64,000 nt of DNA from Arsenophonus sp046530765 (GCA_046530765.1 JBHEQS010000005.1:51761-115760), one strand, 5' to 3'; counted from the stretch's first letter, positions 19,893-31,477 are shown. Numbers and translations are program-made. The notes: generated by a model from the letters alone, not told the origin.

Positions 19893-21788
19893 ATGAATCA
19901 ATCTAATTATAATGCAGAAGCAATAGAGGTTCTTAGTGGTTTAGATCCTGTACGTCGTCGTCCTGGAATGTACACTGATATTTCTAGACCAAATCATCTA
20001 GCGCATGAAATAATTGATAATAGTATAGATGAAGTTATTGCAGGTTACAGCAAACATATCGATGTTATATTGTATGAAGATGAGTCATTGGAAGTAATAG
20101 ATGATGGGAGAGGCATGCCTGTTGATATTCATCCAGAAAAAAAAGTACCGGCTATAGAGTTAATTTTGGGGCAATTACATGTTGGTGGGAAATTTTCAAA
20201 TAAAAATTATAAATTTTCTGGAGGGTTGAATGGTGTTGGAATTTCTGTAGTGAATGCGTTATCAAAACGCATTGAAGTAACAGTTAGACGAAATAGAAAA
20301 ATATATCGAGTTGCTTTTGAAAATGGTGAAAAAGTTCAAGAACTTGAAGTAATTGGTAGTTGCACAAAGATGACTACTGGAACTAGTGTGAGATTTTGGC
20401 CTGATAGCAATTTTTTTGATAATCCACGTTTTTCTATCCCTGATTTAATGCATGCATTGAAAGCCAAAGCCGTACTGTGCCCTGGTGTAAAAATATTCCT
20501 TAAGGATAAAGTAAATAATACTGAGAATATATGGTGTTATAATGGCGGGTTAAAAGATTATCTAATGGAATCTGTTAATGGTTTAGTTACATTACCTGAG
20601 AAAGCATTTGTTGGCGAATTTTCAGGAAAAATAGAAATAGTAAATTGGGCATTACTTTGGTTGCCAGATGGTGGCGATTTGTTAACTGAAAGTTATGTTA
20701 ACCTTATCCCAACTCCACAAGGTGGCTCGCATGTTAATGGACTTCGTCAAGGTTTGTTGAATGCAATGAAAGAGTTTTGCGAATATCATAATTTACTTCC
20801 TAGAGGCGTAAAGTTGACTTGTGATGATATTTTAGAACGATGTGCTTATGTCCTATCATACAAAATGCAAGATCCACAATTCTCAGGGCAAACAAAAGAG
20901 CGTCTTTCTTCTAGACAGAGTACTACTTTTATTTTCAACGCAGTAAAAGATGTTTTTATTATATGGTTAAACCAAAATATTCAAAAAGCCGAGCAATTAG
21001 CAGAACTAACAATTTCTAGTGCGCAAAGGCGTTTACGAGTCACAAAAAGAGTTACACGTAAAAAACTAATAAATGGGCCTACATTACCAGGTAAATTAGC
21101 AGATTGTACTTCTCAAAATATTAATTTTACTGAATTATTTTTAGTTGAGGGAGATTCCGCCGGTGGATCCGCTAAACAAGCGCGCGATCGAGAATATCAG
21201 GCTATTATGCCTTTAAGAGGAAAAATACTTAACACTTGGGAAGTTTCTTCTGAAGATGTATTATCTTCACGCGAAGTTCATGATATCTCAGTGGCTATTG
21301 CTATTGATCCAAATAGCAATGATATTAGTCAACTACGTTACGGTAAAATTTGTATTCTTGCCGATGCAGATTCGGATGGGTTACATATTTCAACACTACT
21401 ATGTGCACTTTTTTTTCGTCACTTTCCAGCTTTAGTAAAAACAGGCCATATTTATATTGCAATGCCACCTTTATATCGCATTGATTTAGGTAAAGAGGTC
21501 TATTATGCTCTTGATGAATATGAAAAAATTGCAATTCTAAATAGATTAAGTTGTAGGCGTGTGAAACCAAATATTCAGCGTTTTAAAGGATTGGGTGAAA
21601 TGAATCCAATTCAATTACGTGAAACTACCTTTAATCCAAATACGCGACGATTGATTCAGCTTATTATAAATGATGAACATTATAAAAAAACTATTGGAAT
21701 GATGGACATGTTATTAGGAAAAAAAAGGACAGAAGATCGTAGAAATTGGTTAGAAGATAAAGGTGCTGAAATAGAGATTGAAGTGTAA
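19893..21788 (+). CDS. parE: DNA topoisomerase IV subunit B ParE
   Basis: The ATPase subunit of the decatenating type IIA topoisomerase. It has 631 residues (E. coli 630). The GHKL ATPase fold has EIIDNSIDEV (catalytic Glu and Mg-binding Asn), DDGRGMPV and GGLNGVGISVVNALS. The transducer domain follows. The TOPRIM domain has LVEGDSAGGSAKQARDRE and DADSDGLHI. The C-terminus carries RFKGLGEMNP. ParE rather than GyrB identity is supported by the length (no large GyrB insertion in the TOPRIM region) and by parC 36 bp downstream. It begins an operon parE-parC-plsC. No damage seen. Confidence 0.98.
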   Translation: MNQSNYNAEAIEVLSGLDPVRRRPGMYTDISRPNHLAHEIIDNSIDEVIAGYSKHIDVILYEDESLEVIDDGRGMPVDIHPEKKVPAIELILGQLHVGGKFSNKNYKFSGGLNGVGISVVNALSKRIEVTVRRNRKIYRVAFENGEKVQELEVIGSCTKMTTGTSVRFWPDSNFFDNPRFSIPDLMHALKAKAVLCPGVKIFLKDKVNNTENIWCYNGGLKDYLMESVNGLVTLPEKAFVGEFSGKIEIVNWALLWLPDGGDLLTESYVNLIPTPQGGSHVNGLRQGLLNAMKEFCEYHNLLPRGVKLTCDDILERCAYVLSYKMQDPQFSGQTKERLSSRQSTTFIFNAVKDVFIIWLNQNIQKAEQLAELTISSAQRRLRVTKRVTRKKLINGPTLPGKLADCTSQNINFTELFLVEGDSAGGSAKQARDREYQAIMPLRGKILNTWEVSSEDVLSSREVHDISVAIAIDPNSNDISQLRYGKICILADADSDGLHISTLLCALFFRHFPALVKTGHIYIAMPPLYRIDLGKEVYYALDEYEKIAILNRLSCRRVKPNIQRFKGLGEMNPIQLRETTFNPNTRRLIQLIINDEHYKKTIGMMDMLLGKKRTEDRRNWLEDKGAEIEIEV

Positions 21789-21824
21789 TTATAATAATTA
21801 ATTGAAAATAGAGGAATAAAATAA

Positions 21825-24068
21825 ATGAGTGATATAACTCAAGATAGTGTAGAAAAGCAACCACTTTACACATTTATCGAAAATTCCTACCTCAATTATT
21901 CAATGTACGTTATAATGGATAGAGCATTACCATTTATTGGTGATGGTTTAAAACCTGTTCAGCGGCGAATTCTTTATGCCATGTCTGAGCTTGGTTTGAG
22001 CAATTTAGATAAATATAAAAAATCAGCTCGCACAGTTGGAGATGTATTAGGAAAATATCATCCACATGGAGATAGTGCTTGTTATGAATCAATGGTATTG
22101 ATGGCACAACCGTTTTCATATCGCTATCCATTAGTTGATGGACAAGGTAACTGGGGAGCTCCAGATGATCCAAAATCCTTTGCCGCTATGCGTTATACTG
22201 AATCAAGATTATCAAAATATTCTGAAATATTACTTGCTGAATTAAGATTTGGAACAGTGCCATGGAAGCCTAATTTTGATGGAACACTAAATGAACCAAA
22301 AACACTACCTGCAAGATTACCTAATATCCTGTTGAATGGTGCAACAGGGATTGCAGTTGGTATGTCTACAGACATTCCACCTCATAACTCTCGTGAAGTT
22401 GGGCGCGCATTAGTTGCTTTACTAGAAAATCCAAAAGCAGATCTTAAAATGTTGATGAATTTTATTCATGGTCCTGATTATCCAACAGAAGCAGAAATTA
22501 TTTCATCAAAAGAAGATATTCGAAAAATTTATCAAACAGGTCGTGGTTCTATTCGGTTGCGCGCTGTATGGAAAGTGGATGATGGTAATGTTATTATTAC
22601 TGCGCTGCCTCATCAGGTTTCTGGATCTAAAGTGTTAGAACAGATTGCCTCTCAAATACGTTCTAAAAAATTATCAATGATAGAAGATTTGCGTGATGAG
22701 TTGGATCATAAAAATCCAATACGTTTAGTAATTGTACCAAGAAATAATCGTGTTAATTTAGAACAATTAATGAGTCACTTGTTTGCTACAACTGATCTAG
22801 AAAAAAGCTATAGAGTTAATTTAAATATGATTGGATTAAATAATCAACCAGAAATTAAAAGTTTGATTAAAATTTTAAATGAATGGTTATTATTTAGACG
22901 AGAAACTGTACGCAATCGCTTAAATTATTCTTTAGAAAAAGTATTAAAGCGTCTTCATGTCATAGATGGTTTATTAAAAGTGCATCTTAATGTAGATAAA
23001 GTTATTCGTATTATACAGAATGAAGATGATCCTAAATCTATATTTATTGCCTGTTTTAATATTTCTGAAACTCAGGCTGAATCTATCCTAGAATTGAAAT
23101 TACGTTATTTAACTAAATTAGAGGAATTTAAATTGCGTAATGAAAAAAATAAATTAGAAAAAGATCGTGATCATCTTCAGGTTATTTTAGAATCTGATAG
23201 TCATTTAAATATATTAATCAAAAAAGAGATTAAAACAGATGTGCATACTTATGGAGATAAACGTCGATCCCCAATTAAAAAAGGCATTGAAGCAAAAGCA
23301 ATAAATAAACATGATTTAGCATCTGAGCTAATTACTATTGTTATTTCTAATATGGGATGGGTTAGAATTGCCAAAGGACATGATATTGATCCTAATAATC
23401 TTAGTTATAAACCTGGAGATAGTTTTCGTATAGCAGTAAAAGGTAGAACTAATCAACCAGTTGTTTTTATTGATAGTACTGGCCGTAGTTATTCAATAAA
23501 GTTCTTTAATTCTCTTGATTCTCGTTGGAAATATGAGCTTATTTATAGAAAATTAACTATACCAGCTGGGGCAACGATTGAACATGTATTTACTTCTACA
23601 GAAGAGAAAAAATATTTGTTAGCGTCTGATGCAGGTTATGGATTTATTTGTTCATTTAGTAATTTAGTGGCAAAAAATAAATCAGGTAAGGCATTAGTTA
23701 AATTATCTGATAATGCTAAGATACTTGCTCCATTAGAGGTTAAAAACAAACAAAAAGATTTATTATTGGCAATTACTAAAACAACAAGAATGTTGATATT
23801 TCCTGTTAGAGATATTCCTCAGCTTTCTAAAGGAAAAGGTAGCAAAATTATTAACATTACTACAACTAAGTTAACTGGCGGAAATGATTTGTTGATTTGG
23901 TTAATGTTTTTGTCTCCTCAGTCTTCAGTTATTCTATATTTTTGTAAACGAAAATTAAAATTAAATCAAAGAGATTTACAAAAATATCGTTTTGAACGAG
24001 GTCAAAAAGGTTGTTTATTACCTAATGGATTACAAAGTATTGAACGTATAGAGGTAATCAATCAATAG
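21825..24068 (+). CDS. parC: DNA topoisomerase IV subunit A ParC
   Basis: The DNA cleavage and religation subunit of topoisomerase IV. It has 747 residues (E. coli 752). The winged-helix core begins YSMYVIMDRALPFIGDGLKP. The catalytic tyrosine is Y124 in AAMRYTESR (Y120 in E. coli; here the N-terminus is four residues longer). The preceding KYHPHGDSACYE loop, where quinolone-resistance mutations fall in the family, has the wild-type Ser-Ala-Cys-Tyr-Glu order. The C-terminal beta-pinwheel domain is shorter and diverged but retains LSKGKGSKIINI. AGAGGA precedes the ATG. In E. coli parE and parC are separated by a few genes; here they are adjacent, which suggests loss of the intervening genes. 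Confidence 0.98.
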   Translation: MSDITQDSVEKQPLYTFIENSYLNYSMYVIMDRALPFIGDGLKPVQRRILYAMSELGLSNLDKYKKSARTVGDVLGKYHPHGDSACYESMVLMAQPFSYRYPLVDGQGNWGAPDDPKSFAAMRYTESRLSKYSEILLAELRFGTVPWKPNFDGTLNEPKTLPARLPNILLNGATGIAVGMSTDIPPHNSREVGRALVALLENPKADLKMLMNFIHGPDYPTEAEIISSKEDIRKIYQTGRGSIRLRAVWKVDDGNVIITALPHQVSGSKVLEQIASQIRSKKLSMIEDLRDELDHKNPIRLVIVPRNNRVNLEQLMSHLFATTDLEKSYRVNLNMIGLNNQPEIKSLIKILNEWLLFRRETVRNRLNYSLEKVLKRLHVIDGLLKVHLNVDKVIRIIQNEDDPKSIFIACFNISETQAESILELKLRYLTKLEEFKLRNEKNKLEKDRDHLQVILESDSHLNILIKKEIKTDVHTYGDKRRSPIKKGIEAKAINKHDLASELITIVISNMGWVRIAKGHDIDPNNLSYKPGDSFRIAVKGRTNQPVVFIDSTGRSYSIKFFNSLDSRWKYELIYRKLTIPAGATIEHVFTSTEEKKYLLASDAGYGFICSFSNLVAKNKSGKALVKLSDNAKILAPLEVKNKQKDLLLAITKTTRMLIFPVRDIPQLSKGKGSKIINITTTKLTGGNDLLIWLMFLSPQSSVILYFCKRKLKLNQRDLQKYRFERGQKGCLLPNGLQSIERIEVINQ

Positions 24069-24127
24069 CAATTTAGTAGTATTCAATTGTTTTATGTATG
24101 TAAAGTTACTTATTACTTGAGACAGGT

Positions 24128-24865
24128 ATGATAGCTATTATTCGTATTATTATTGCAATCTTATTTACTATATTAGTTTGTATATTAGGTTGTTTTTATT
24201 GCTTATTTACTATAAGAAATAAGCAACATGTTATGCGATTTGGAAGGATATTTGGTAAATTATCTTATATTTTTGGTATTACTATTATTAATCGAGTGCC
24301 TTCTGAAGCTAAAGATTATGGTCCTAGTATTTATATTGGCAATCATCAAAATAACTATGATATGATTACTATTTCAAATGCTGTACAACCAAACACCATT
24401 ACTGTAGGAAAAAAGAGTTTAATATTTATTCCTATTTTTGGCCAATTATATTGGTTAACTGGTAATGTTTTGATTGATAGGACTAATAGATATCAAGCTC
24501 ACAATACAATTTTACAGCTTGTTAAGGAAATTAAAAAAAGAAAAATTTCTATTTGGATGTTCCCTGAAGGAACTCGTAGTCGTGGTCGTGGCTTGCTTCC
24601 ATTTAAAACAGGTGCATTTTATGTAGCGATCGCCGCTGGTGTTCCGATAGTTCCTATATGTTTATCTAAAACAGATGGTAGAATTAAATTAAATCGTTGG
24701 AATAATGGAGTAGTAATTATTGAAATGTTACCTCCTATTGATACAAGAAAGTATAATAGAGAAAATGGACATGAATTGGCAGAATATTGTCATGGCTTAT
24801 TAAAAACCAAAATTATAGAATTAAATAAAGAGGTAATAGAAATTGAGCAAAATCGCAAGTTTTAA
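24128..24865 (+). CDS. plsC: 1-acyl-sn-glycerol-3-phosphate acyltransferase PlsC
   Basis: Makes phosphatidic acid from lysophosphatidate, the second acylation of phospholipid synthesis, at the inner membrane. It has 245 residues, the E. coli length. A hydrophobic N-terminal segment (about 1-28) is followed by the acyltransferase motifs: NHQNNYD (HX4D catalytic dyad), the GQLYWLTGNVLIDR block, FPEGTRSRGRG (substrate binding) and AAGVPIVPI. It lies 59 bp after parC, in the E. coli order. A perfect hairpin follows 7 bp after the stop. Confidence 0.98.
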   Translation: MIAIIRIIIAILFTILVCILGCFYCLFTIRNKQHVMRFGRIFGKLSYIFGITIINRVPSEAKDYGPSIYIGNHQNNYDMITISNAVQPNTITVGKKSLIFIPIFGQLYWLTGNVLIDRTNRYQAHNTILQLVKEIKKRKISIWMFPEGTRSRGRGLLPFKTGAFYVAIAAGVPIVPICLSKTDGRIKLNRWNNGVVIIEMLPPIDTRKYNRENGHELAEYCHGLLKTKIIELNKEVIEIEQNRKF

Positions 24866-24872
24866 AAAAATA

Positions 24873-24902
24873 AATATCAGTTTATTATAATAAACTGATA
24901 TT
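24873..24902 (+). terminator. Perfect 30-bp palindrome behind plsC
   Basis: AATATCAGTTTATTA (24873-24887) and its exact complement (24888-24902) begin 7 bp after the plsC stop. The stem is preceded by an A7 run and followed by AAAAATTTTATTT. On the minus strand it exits into T-rich sequence, so its shape is bidirectional. The position makes it the likely 3' end of the parE-parC-plsC operon. Confidence 0.6.
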
Positions 24903-26557
<1,655 letters not shown>

Positions 26558-27046
26558 ATGAATATTAGTTTAATTGCAGCAATGTCATTTAATCAGGTTA
26601 TTGGTTTAAAAAATAACATACCATGGATGTTACCAGGTGATTTGGCTTGGTTTAAGAATAATACATTAAATAAAGCAGTTATAATGGGGCGTATAACTTA
26701 TGAGTCTATAGGCAAACCACTACCACAACGTTTAAATATTATTCTTAGTAATGTTCGCTTTAATAATATTAAAGACGTTTCTTGGGTTAATTCAGTTAAT
26801 GACGCTCTGTATGCTGCTTCTGGAATAGATGAAATAATGATTATAGGTGGAGGTAAAATTTATGAATTATTTTTGCCTATATCAAATCGCCTTTATTTAA
26901 CGCACATAAATGCAAAAATTATTGGCGATACATATTTTCCAATTTATGATATTAATGAATGGTATTCTGTATTTACAGAATACCATAAAGCAGATGAAAA
27001 AAATTATTATAATTATTATTTTGAAATATTAGAACGTCGTTCTTAA
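26558..27046 (+). CDS. folA: Dihydrofolate reductase FolA
   Basis: Reduces dihydrofolate to tetrahydrofolate with NADPH; it regenerates the dihydrofolate made by ThyA. It has 162 residues (E. coli 159). It starts MNISLIAAMSFNQVIGLKNN; then come PWMLPGDLAWFK (with the catalytic Asp), MGRITYESIGKPLP and the IIGGGKIYELFLP cofactor loop. The nearest Shine-Dalgarno-like AGGA lies about 15 bp before the ATG, an unusually long spacing. It is convergent with the decayed apaH, as folA and apaH are neighbours in E. coli. Confidence 0.98.
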   Translation: MNISLIAAMSFNQVIGLKNNIPWMLPGDLAWFKNNTLNKAVIMGRITYESIGKPLPQRLNIILSNVRFNNIKDVSWVNSVNDALYAASGIDEIMIIGGGKIYELFLPISNRLYLTHINAKIIGDTYFPIYDINEWYSVFTEYHKADEKNYYNYYFEILERRS

Positions 27047-27131
27047 CGATAAATAATTAAATGCGTTTATAATCATTTATTTATCAAATTAAACCAATTA
27101 ATTTTATTTAATTATTTATATTTATATTCTG

Positions 27132-27167
27132 AATAACACAACAATTATTGTGTTATTTATTTTTTTC
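27132..27167 (+). terminator. Rho-independent terminator of folA
   Basis: The stem AATAACACAA / TTGTGTTATT (27132-27141 and 27148-27157), with a 6-nt loop, is followed by TATTTTTTT. It lies 86 bp after the folA stop, on the same strand. This is the most convincing intrinsic terminator in the window. Confidence 0.85.
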
Positions 27168-27174
27168 ACAAATG

Positions 27175-27985
27175 CATATTGAAAAATATTTTTTTATAAT
27201 TCAAACGAAGTAAATTTAGTTTTCCTTCTCAAACAATAACAAGTATCAAGTTCATAGATGCCATGCTAATAGGAGTTACTTTTCCTTAATTAAAGATTAA
27301 TTTCTAAAAATAATATAATATTCTTGTGTATTTTTTTATAGAAGATTAAACAATAGTTTGTAATTTTTTAAAGTATTTTTTATGTTTCTTTCTAAAAGAT
27401 AAATTTAATCTACTGTCAGAGAAAGTAATCTCAGATACGAGTGAAGGAATTGATATTAAAACGGAAACGTGATAATTAATTAGAATGTATTACTAATTAT
27501 TTGTATTATCTCAATATATATAGTTAATAAACAAATCGTAAGTATCACTGTTAAGTAATACTTTCTGCTTCTTTAGCGACATATGAGCAGTCGTTAAATC
27601 ACATTGCTGCATGTCATTCAAGCTGAGACATAATTATTTTTTATTGTCGATTTACAATAGAGGATTTTATGTTGCAATCAATTAATTAATTCATCAATAT
27701 CAATAAATGCTAGTATTCTTTTAAATTTGTCTTTTGGTTTATTATGACGAATATTAGCATGTATTTTAATTAGATAGATATCATGATTACATAGCGCTAT
27801 TTTGATTGATTGTCCTAGTTTTTTAATATAACGTAAAACTTTAATGGAATCTATTCCTTGTGAAACTAGATCACAAGTAAGCCATAAAACATCTTTTTTG
27901 ATTAAATTTTACTTGCTTAAGAATAACTATTAGTTCACGATAACAATCGTAAATATCTCTTATAAAAAAGTTGTAATAATTAATT
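27175..27985 (-). pseudogene. apaH: Decayed apaH (diadenosine tetraphosphatase)
   Basis: ApaH normally splits Ap4A to two ADP. Nearly the whole protein can still be followed on the minus strand in changing frames. N-terminus: RDIYDCYRELIVILKQVKF (for GDVHGCYDELIALLHKVEF). A frameshift follows, then DVLWLTCDLVSQG, VLRYIKKLGQSIKIALCNHD (for LGNHD), NKPKDKF and DIDELIN, where a stop at 27680-27678 replaces the Trp of LLNWL. Further on come QCDLTTAH (for QWDLQTAK), LLNSDTY, RFNINSFTRI then stop (for RFITNAFTRM), GIYELDTCYC (for GIYALDTGCC) and a C-terminal GKLNLLRLNYKKIFF. At least two in-frame stops and several frameshifts rule out function. It sits between folA and rsmA exactly as in E. coli, next to an apaG relic. 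Confidence 0.9.
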
Positions 27986-28084
27986 TATAATTATTGAAAT
28001 AACAAAATAAAATACTTATTTATCAACATAAAATTTATTATTAAATCTACTTTATATATAATAAACTTCAATAGTTAGTTTGCA

Positions 28085-28260
28085 ATATCATTTATGTAAT
28101 ATCAATTGACAATAAATAATATTCTGACTTTTTTTTAAAAATTTATCATGCTGTGCAATAGTTATTGTGCTTGTATATGTTATAAATTATTAGCAGAAAT
28201 AAGCCAATAGTAATTTATTAGTTTCACTAAAGTTTAATAGATATAATAAATATAAATTAT
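28085..28260 (-). pseudogene. apaG: Decayed apaG
   Basis: ApaG is a small immunoglobulin-like-fold protein of uncertain function, encoded between rsmA and apaH. On the minus strand VKLINYYWLISANN (about 28235-28195) matches VQLLGRYWLITNGN. In another frame ITYTSTIT (about 28185-28160) matches YQYTSGAI, and LLSIDIT then stop and MIL (about 28115-28085) matches PFSIDIPVFRL. About 60-70 bp between the first two pieces has been deleted. The reading frame is broken and the start region is gone. Position between rsmA and the apaH relic is as in E. coli. Confidence 0.75.
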
Positions 28261-28329
28261 TTAATATAAAATAAATTTAGCTTTTGGTAAATATTATTTT
28301 TAGATATAAGCTTATTGATATAATATACA

Positions 28330-29178
28330 TTAGATTAATTTTATCATAGTTTTACTAAAGTTATCATTATAAGACAGTTTTTCAGACAATCTCCTTGCTA
28401 ATCTACAATAACTTTCTACTGAAATATTTTCAGGGCGACAATTTGGGTTAATATCTATCTGTTTAAAATCATTATCAAAAAATAAATTACTTAAACTATT
28501 ACGAATTGTCTTACGTCTTTGATTAAATGCTTGTCTAGTAATATGATTTAATAATTTAACATCACAAATAGGATATGGATTTTGTTGATGAGGAGTTAAA
28601 CACACCATATTTGAATGCACTTTTGGAGATGGTGTAAACGCAGATGGTGGTACAGTTAAAATATGAGTTATTTGATAGTGATATTGCGACATTACACTAA
28701 GTCTACCATATGATTTAGTATTTGATCCTGTAGATAATCGATCGGCAACTTCTTTCTGCAGCATAAATGTTATGTCAGCAATAGCATCTGAACAAGTAAA
28801 GAGACGAAAGATTAAAGGAATTGAAATATTATAAGGAATATTACCTATTATTCTAATCGGCTTTCCTTTTTTTTTGGCTATTGTTTCAAAATTAATTCTC
28901 ATTACATCTGTTTGTATAATTATTACTTTAGATCTAAGCGTTGGGTTTGTTGCCAAACGATTAGCAAGATCTCTATCCAATTCTACAACAGTCATAATTT
29001 TTATATGATCACAAATAGGCAATGTTAGTGCGCCTAAACCAGGGCCAACTTCAAGAATAGCTTGATCAGGTTTTGGATTAAAAGTAGTAACTATATCATC
29101 AATAATAAATTGGTTAGTTAAAAAATTTTGTCCAAATCTTTTGCGAGCAAAGTGCCCTTGATGGATTTTTTTATTCAT
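28330..29178 (-). CDS. rsmA: 16S rRNA dimethyladenosine transferase RsmA (KsgA)
   Basis: Dimethylates two adjacent adenosines in the 3'-terminal helix of 16S rRNA during 30S maturation. It has 282 residues (E. coli 273); the extra residues are at the C-terminus. RKRFGQNFLTNQ opens the Rossmann methyltransferase domain. SAM motif I is VGPGLGALTLP, the acidic VVELDRD end of strand 2 is present, and the catalytic motif IV is NIPYNIS. The C-terminal helical rRNA-binding part has FTPSPKVHS and AFNQRRKTIRNSL. It is 11 bp downstream of pdxA. In E. coli the operon continues with apaG-apaH, which here are pseudogenes. Confidence 0.98.
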   Translation of the reverse strand: MNKKIHQGHFARKRFGQNFLTNQFIIDDIVTTFNPKPDQAILEVGPGLGALTLPICDHIKIMTVVELDRDLANRLATNPTLRSKVIIIQTDVMRINFETIAKKKGKPIRIIGNIPYNISIPLIFRLFTCSDAIADITFMLQKEVADRLSTGSNTKSYGRLSVMSQYHYQITHILTVPPSAFTPSPKVHSNMVCLTPHQQNPYPICDVKLLNHITRQAFNQRRKTIRNSLSNLFFDNDFKQIDINPNCRPENISVESYCRLARRLSEKLSYNDNFSKTMIKLI

Positions 29179-29189
29179 TTTTTTTTGTT

Positions 29190-30170
29190 TTATATCATGT
29201 TAATCGCTAACTTTAAGGCAGTTATAAAACTATTTACATCTGCTCTTCCAGTTCCAGCTAAATCTATCGCTGTACCATGATCAACTGATGTTCTGATAAA
29301 TGGCAATCCTAAAGTAATGTTTACAGATTTACCAAAACCTTTATATTTTAGTACAGGAAGGCCTTGATCGTGATACATAGCTAAAATTACATCAGCTTTA
29401 TGTAGATATTTTGCTTGGAATATTGTATCAGCCGAAAAAGGGCCATAAAGTTTTAATCCTTCATTACTCAACTTTTTAATAACTGGGATTATAATATCAA
29501 TCTCCTCATGTCCAATATGTCCATCTTCTCCGGCATGAGGATTTAGTCCACAAATATAAATATATGGTGTTTTAATGCCAAATTTATATTTTAATTCATT
29601 ATTTAAAATATAAATAACTTCTTGTAAATTTTCAAAAGTAATTGCATATGGAACATGTTTAAGAGGCAAGTGAGTTGTTGCAAGTGCAACTCTTAATGTT
29701 TTTTTTACTAACATCATAACAACTTTTTTTGACTTAGTTCTGTCAGAAAAAAATTCTGTATGTCCAGTAAATGGAATTCCAGCATCATTGATGATACCTT
29801 TATGAACAGGACCTGTAACTAATGCTGAAAATTCGCCATTTATACAACCATCACACGCTCGGCTAAGCGTTTCAATTACATAAGTACTATTTTGTTTATT
29901 TAATTTACCTGATTGGACAGGTGTTGGTAATTTTATCGGCAAAACAACTAATGATTTAGCAGAATGTCCATTATTTTGTAATTCAGTTGAATATATGCTT
30001 AATTTTAATTCTAGGCCCAATTGATTTGCTCTAGTTATCAATAGATCTGGATCAGCACAAGCTACTAATCTAACTGACCAATTTTGTTGAACAAGTTTAA
30101 TTAAAATATCAGGACCTATCCCAGCTGGCTCACCTGATGTAATGACTATAGTATTAGCTTGTTTTTTCAT
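29190..30170 (-). CDS. pdxA: 4-hydroxythreonine-4-phosphate dehydrogenase PdxA
   Basis: Oxidises 4-phospho-hydroxy-L-threonine in the DXP-dependent pyridoxal phosphate pathway. It has 326 residues (E. coli 329). It starts VITSGEPAGIGPDI; the metal-binding histidines lie in TTHLPLK, GLNPHAGEDGH and MYHDQGLPVLK, and TGHTEFF contributes to substrate binding. It lies 8 bp after surA and 11 bp before rsmA, in the lptD-surA-pdxA-rsmA operon. Its retention indicates that vitamin B6 synthesis is still needed, provided pdxJ and pdxB elsewhere are also kept. Confidence 0.98.
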   Translation of the reverse strand: MKKQANTIVITSGEPAGIGPDILIKLVQQNWSVRLVACADPDLLITRANQLGLELKLSIYSTELQNNGHSAKSLVVLPIKLPTPVQSGKLNKQNSTYVIETLSRACDGCINGEFSALVTGPVHKGIINDAGIPFTGHTEFFSDRTKSKKVVMMLVKKTLRVALATTHLPLKHVPYAITFENLQEVIYILNNELKYKFGIKTPYIYICGLNPHAGEDGHIGHEEIDIIIPVIKKLSNEGLKLYGPFSADTIFQAKYLHKADVILAMYHDQGLPVLKYKGFGKSVNITLGLPFIRTSVDHGTAIDLAGTGRADVNSFITALKLAINMI

Positions 30171-30178
30171 AAAGATTA

Positions 30179-31477
30179 TTATTCTTCGCTATTATTAAGA
30201 ATTTTTACATAAGCTGATTCGCGTAATTCTTCTATCCAAATTTGCGCTTCTTCATTAAATTTTCGATCAAACAATAAACGATATGCATTATCTTTTTGTA
30301 TTATATAAGTTTTATCAACTTGACGAGTATCTTCTAACTGAATAAGATGCCAACCAAAAGAAGAATAAATTGGCTGAGTTATTTCACCTTTACTTAAGTG
30401 TACCAAAGCATCACGAAATGCTGGATCATAAGAATTTGATACACTCCATCCAAGTTCACCACCACTAGATGAAGAACTTGAATCTTGTGAGTATTGTTTA
30501 GCTGCTTCATCAAAGGTTATTTGATTGGTTTGAATTTTTTTTGCAATTTCTTGTATTTTTGCATACGCTTGTTCATTATTCATAATAGGTGAGATCTTAA
30601 TAAGAATATGACGCAATTTCATTTCAGTAACGAAAATCGGAATGTTGCCTTTTTTTATATCATTAAGTTTTAAAATATGAAATCCGACTGTGGAACGTAT
30701 TGGTCCAATTATATCATGCTTTTTAGCTAGTTGAATTTTTTGAAAAAAAATAGTTGGCAATTCTTCAAGTTTTTTCCATCCTATTTTCCCACCATTCATA
30801 GCATTAGAGTCAGAAGAGTAAGTAATTGAAAGTTTATTAAAATCATCACCATGCTTTAATTTAGATACAATTTTATTTGCAATATCTAATGCTGATTGAC
30901 TTTGTTTATTAGTCGAATTTTTCATCAATGGAATTAAAATATGACTTAAATTAACATTGATATCCTGTTCAGCTTGATAATTAAGTTTTGAAACTAGTGA
31001 ATCTACTTCTTTCATAAGAATTCTAATGCGTCTACGAACTTCATTGTTTCGAACCTCAGCGATCATCATTTCCCTACAAATATCATTACGATAATTTTGA
31101 AAATTTATACCATTCATAATCAATTGTTTCTGTAATTGGCTAACAGTTAATTTATTTTGCTCTGCAATATTTGCAATGCTAAGATCTATTTCTTGATCAG
31201 GAATCTTAATCTGAATTTTTTTAGCGATTTGAAGAATAATTTCGTCTATGATTAATCGTTCTAATATTTGGTAACGTAATATATTTTCATCTGGAATTTG
31301 TTGTTCTGAATTCTTTGAGTTTATTCTTACTATATTTAGCATATTTTCTATATCACTCTGTAAGATAATACTATCGTTAACGATAGTATTTACTTTATCA
31401 AGTTGTATAGGTGATCCTTGTGTGATAGAGCTAATTGTAAACAATAAACTAATAATCAGTTTTTTAAAATAATTCAT
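30179..31477 (-). CDS. surA: Periplasmic chaperone / peptidyl-prolyl isomerase SurA
   Basis: Escorts unfolded outer-membrane proteins, including LptD, through the periplasm to the BAM complex. It has 432 residues (E. coli 428). The N-terminal signal peptide is about residues 1-21 (LIISLLFTISS then TQGSP). The N-terminal chaperone domain is followed by two parvulin domains, beginning near VNLSHILIPL (about 180) and MKLRHILIKI (about 290), and a C-terminal helix. It is encoded 85 bp after lptD, its client's gene, in the E. coli order. Confidence 0.97.
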   Translation of the reverse strand: MNYFKKLIISLLFTISSITQGSPIQLDKVNTIVNDSIILQSDIENMLNIVRINSKNSEQQIPDENILRYQILERLIIDEIILQIAKKIQIKIPDQEIDLSIANIAEQNKLTVSQLQKQLIMNGINFQNYRNDICREMMIAEVRNNEVRRRIRILMKEVDSLVSKLNYQAEQDINVNLSHILIPLMKNSTNKQSQSALDIANKIVSKLKHGDDFNKLSITYSSDSNAMNGGKIGWKKLEELPTIFFQKIQLAKKHDIIGPIRSTVGFHILKLNDIKKGNIPIFVTEMKLRHILIKISPIMNNEQAYAKIQEIAKKIQTNQITFDEAAKQYSQDSSSSSSGGELGWSVSNSYDPAFRDALVHLSKGEITQPIYSSFGWHLIQLEDTRQVDKTYIIQKDNAYRLLFDRKFNEEAQIWIEELRESAYVKILNNSEE

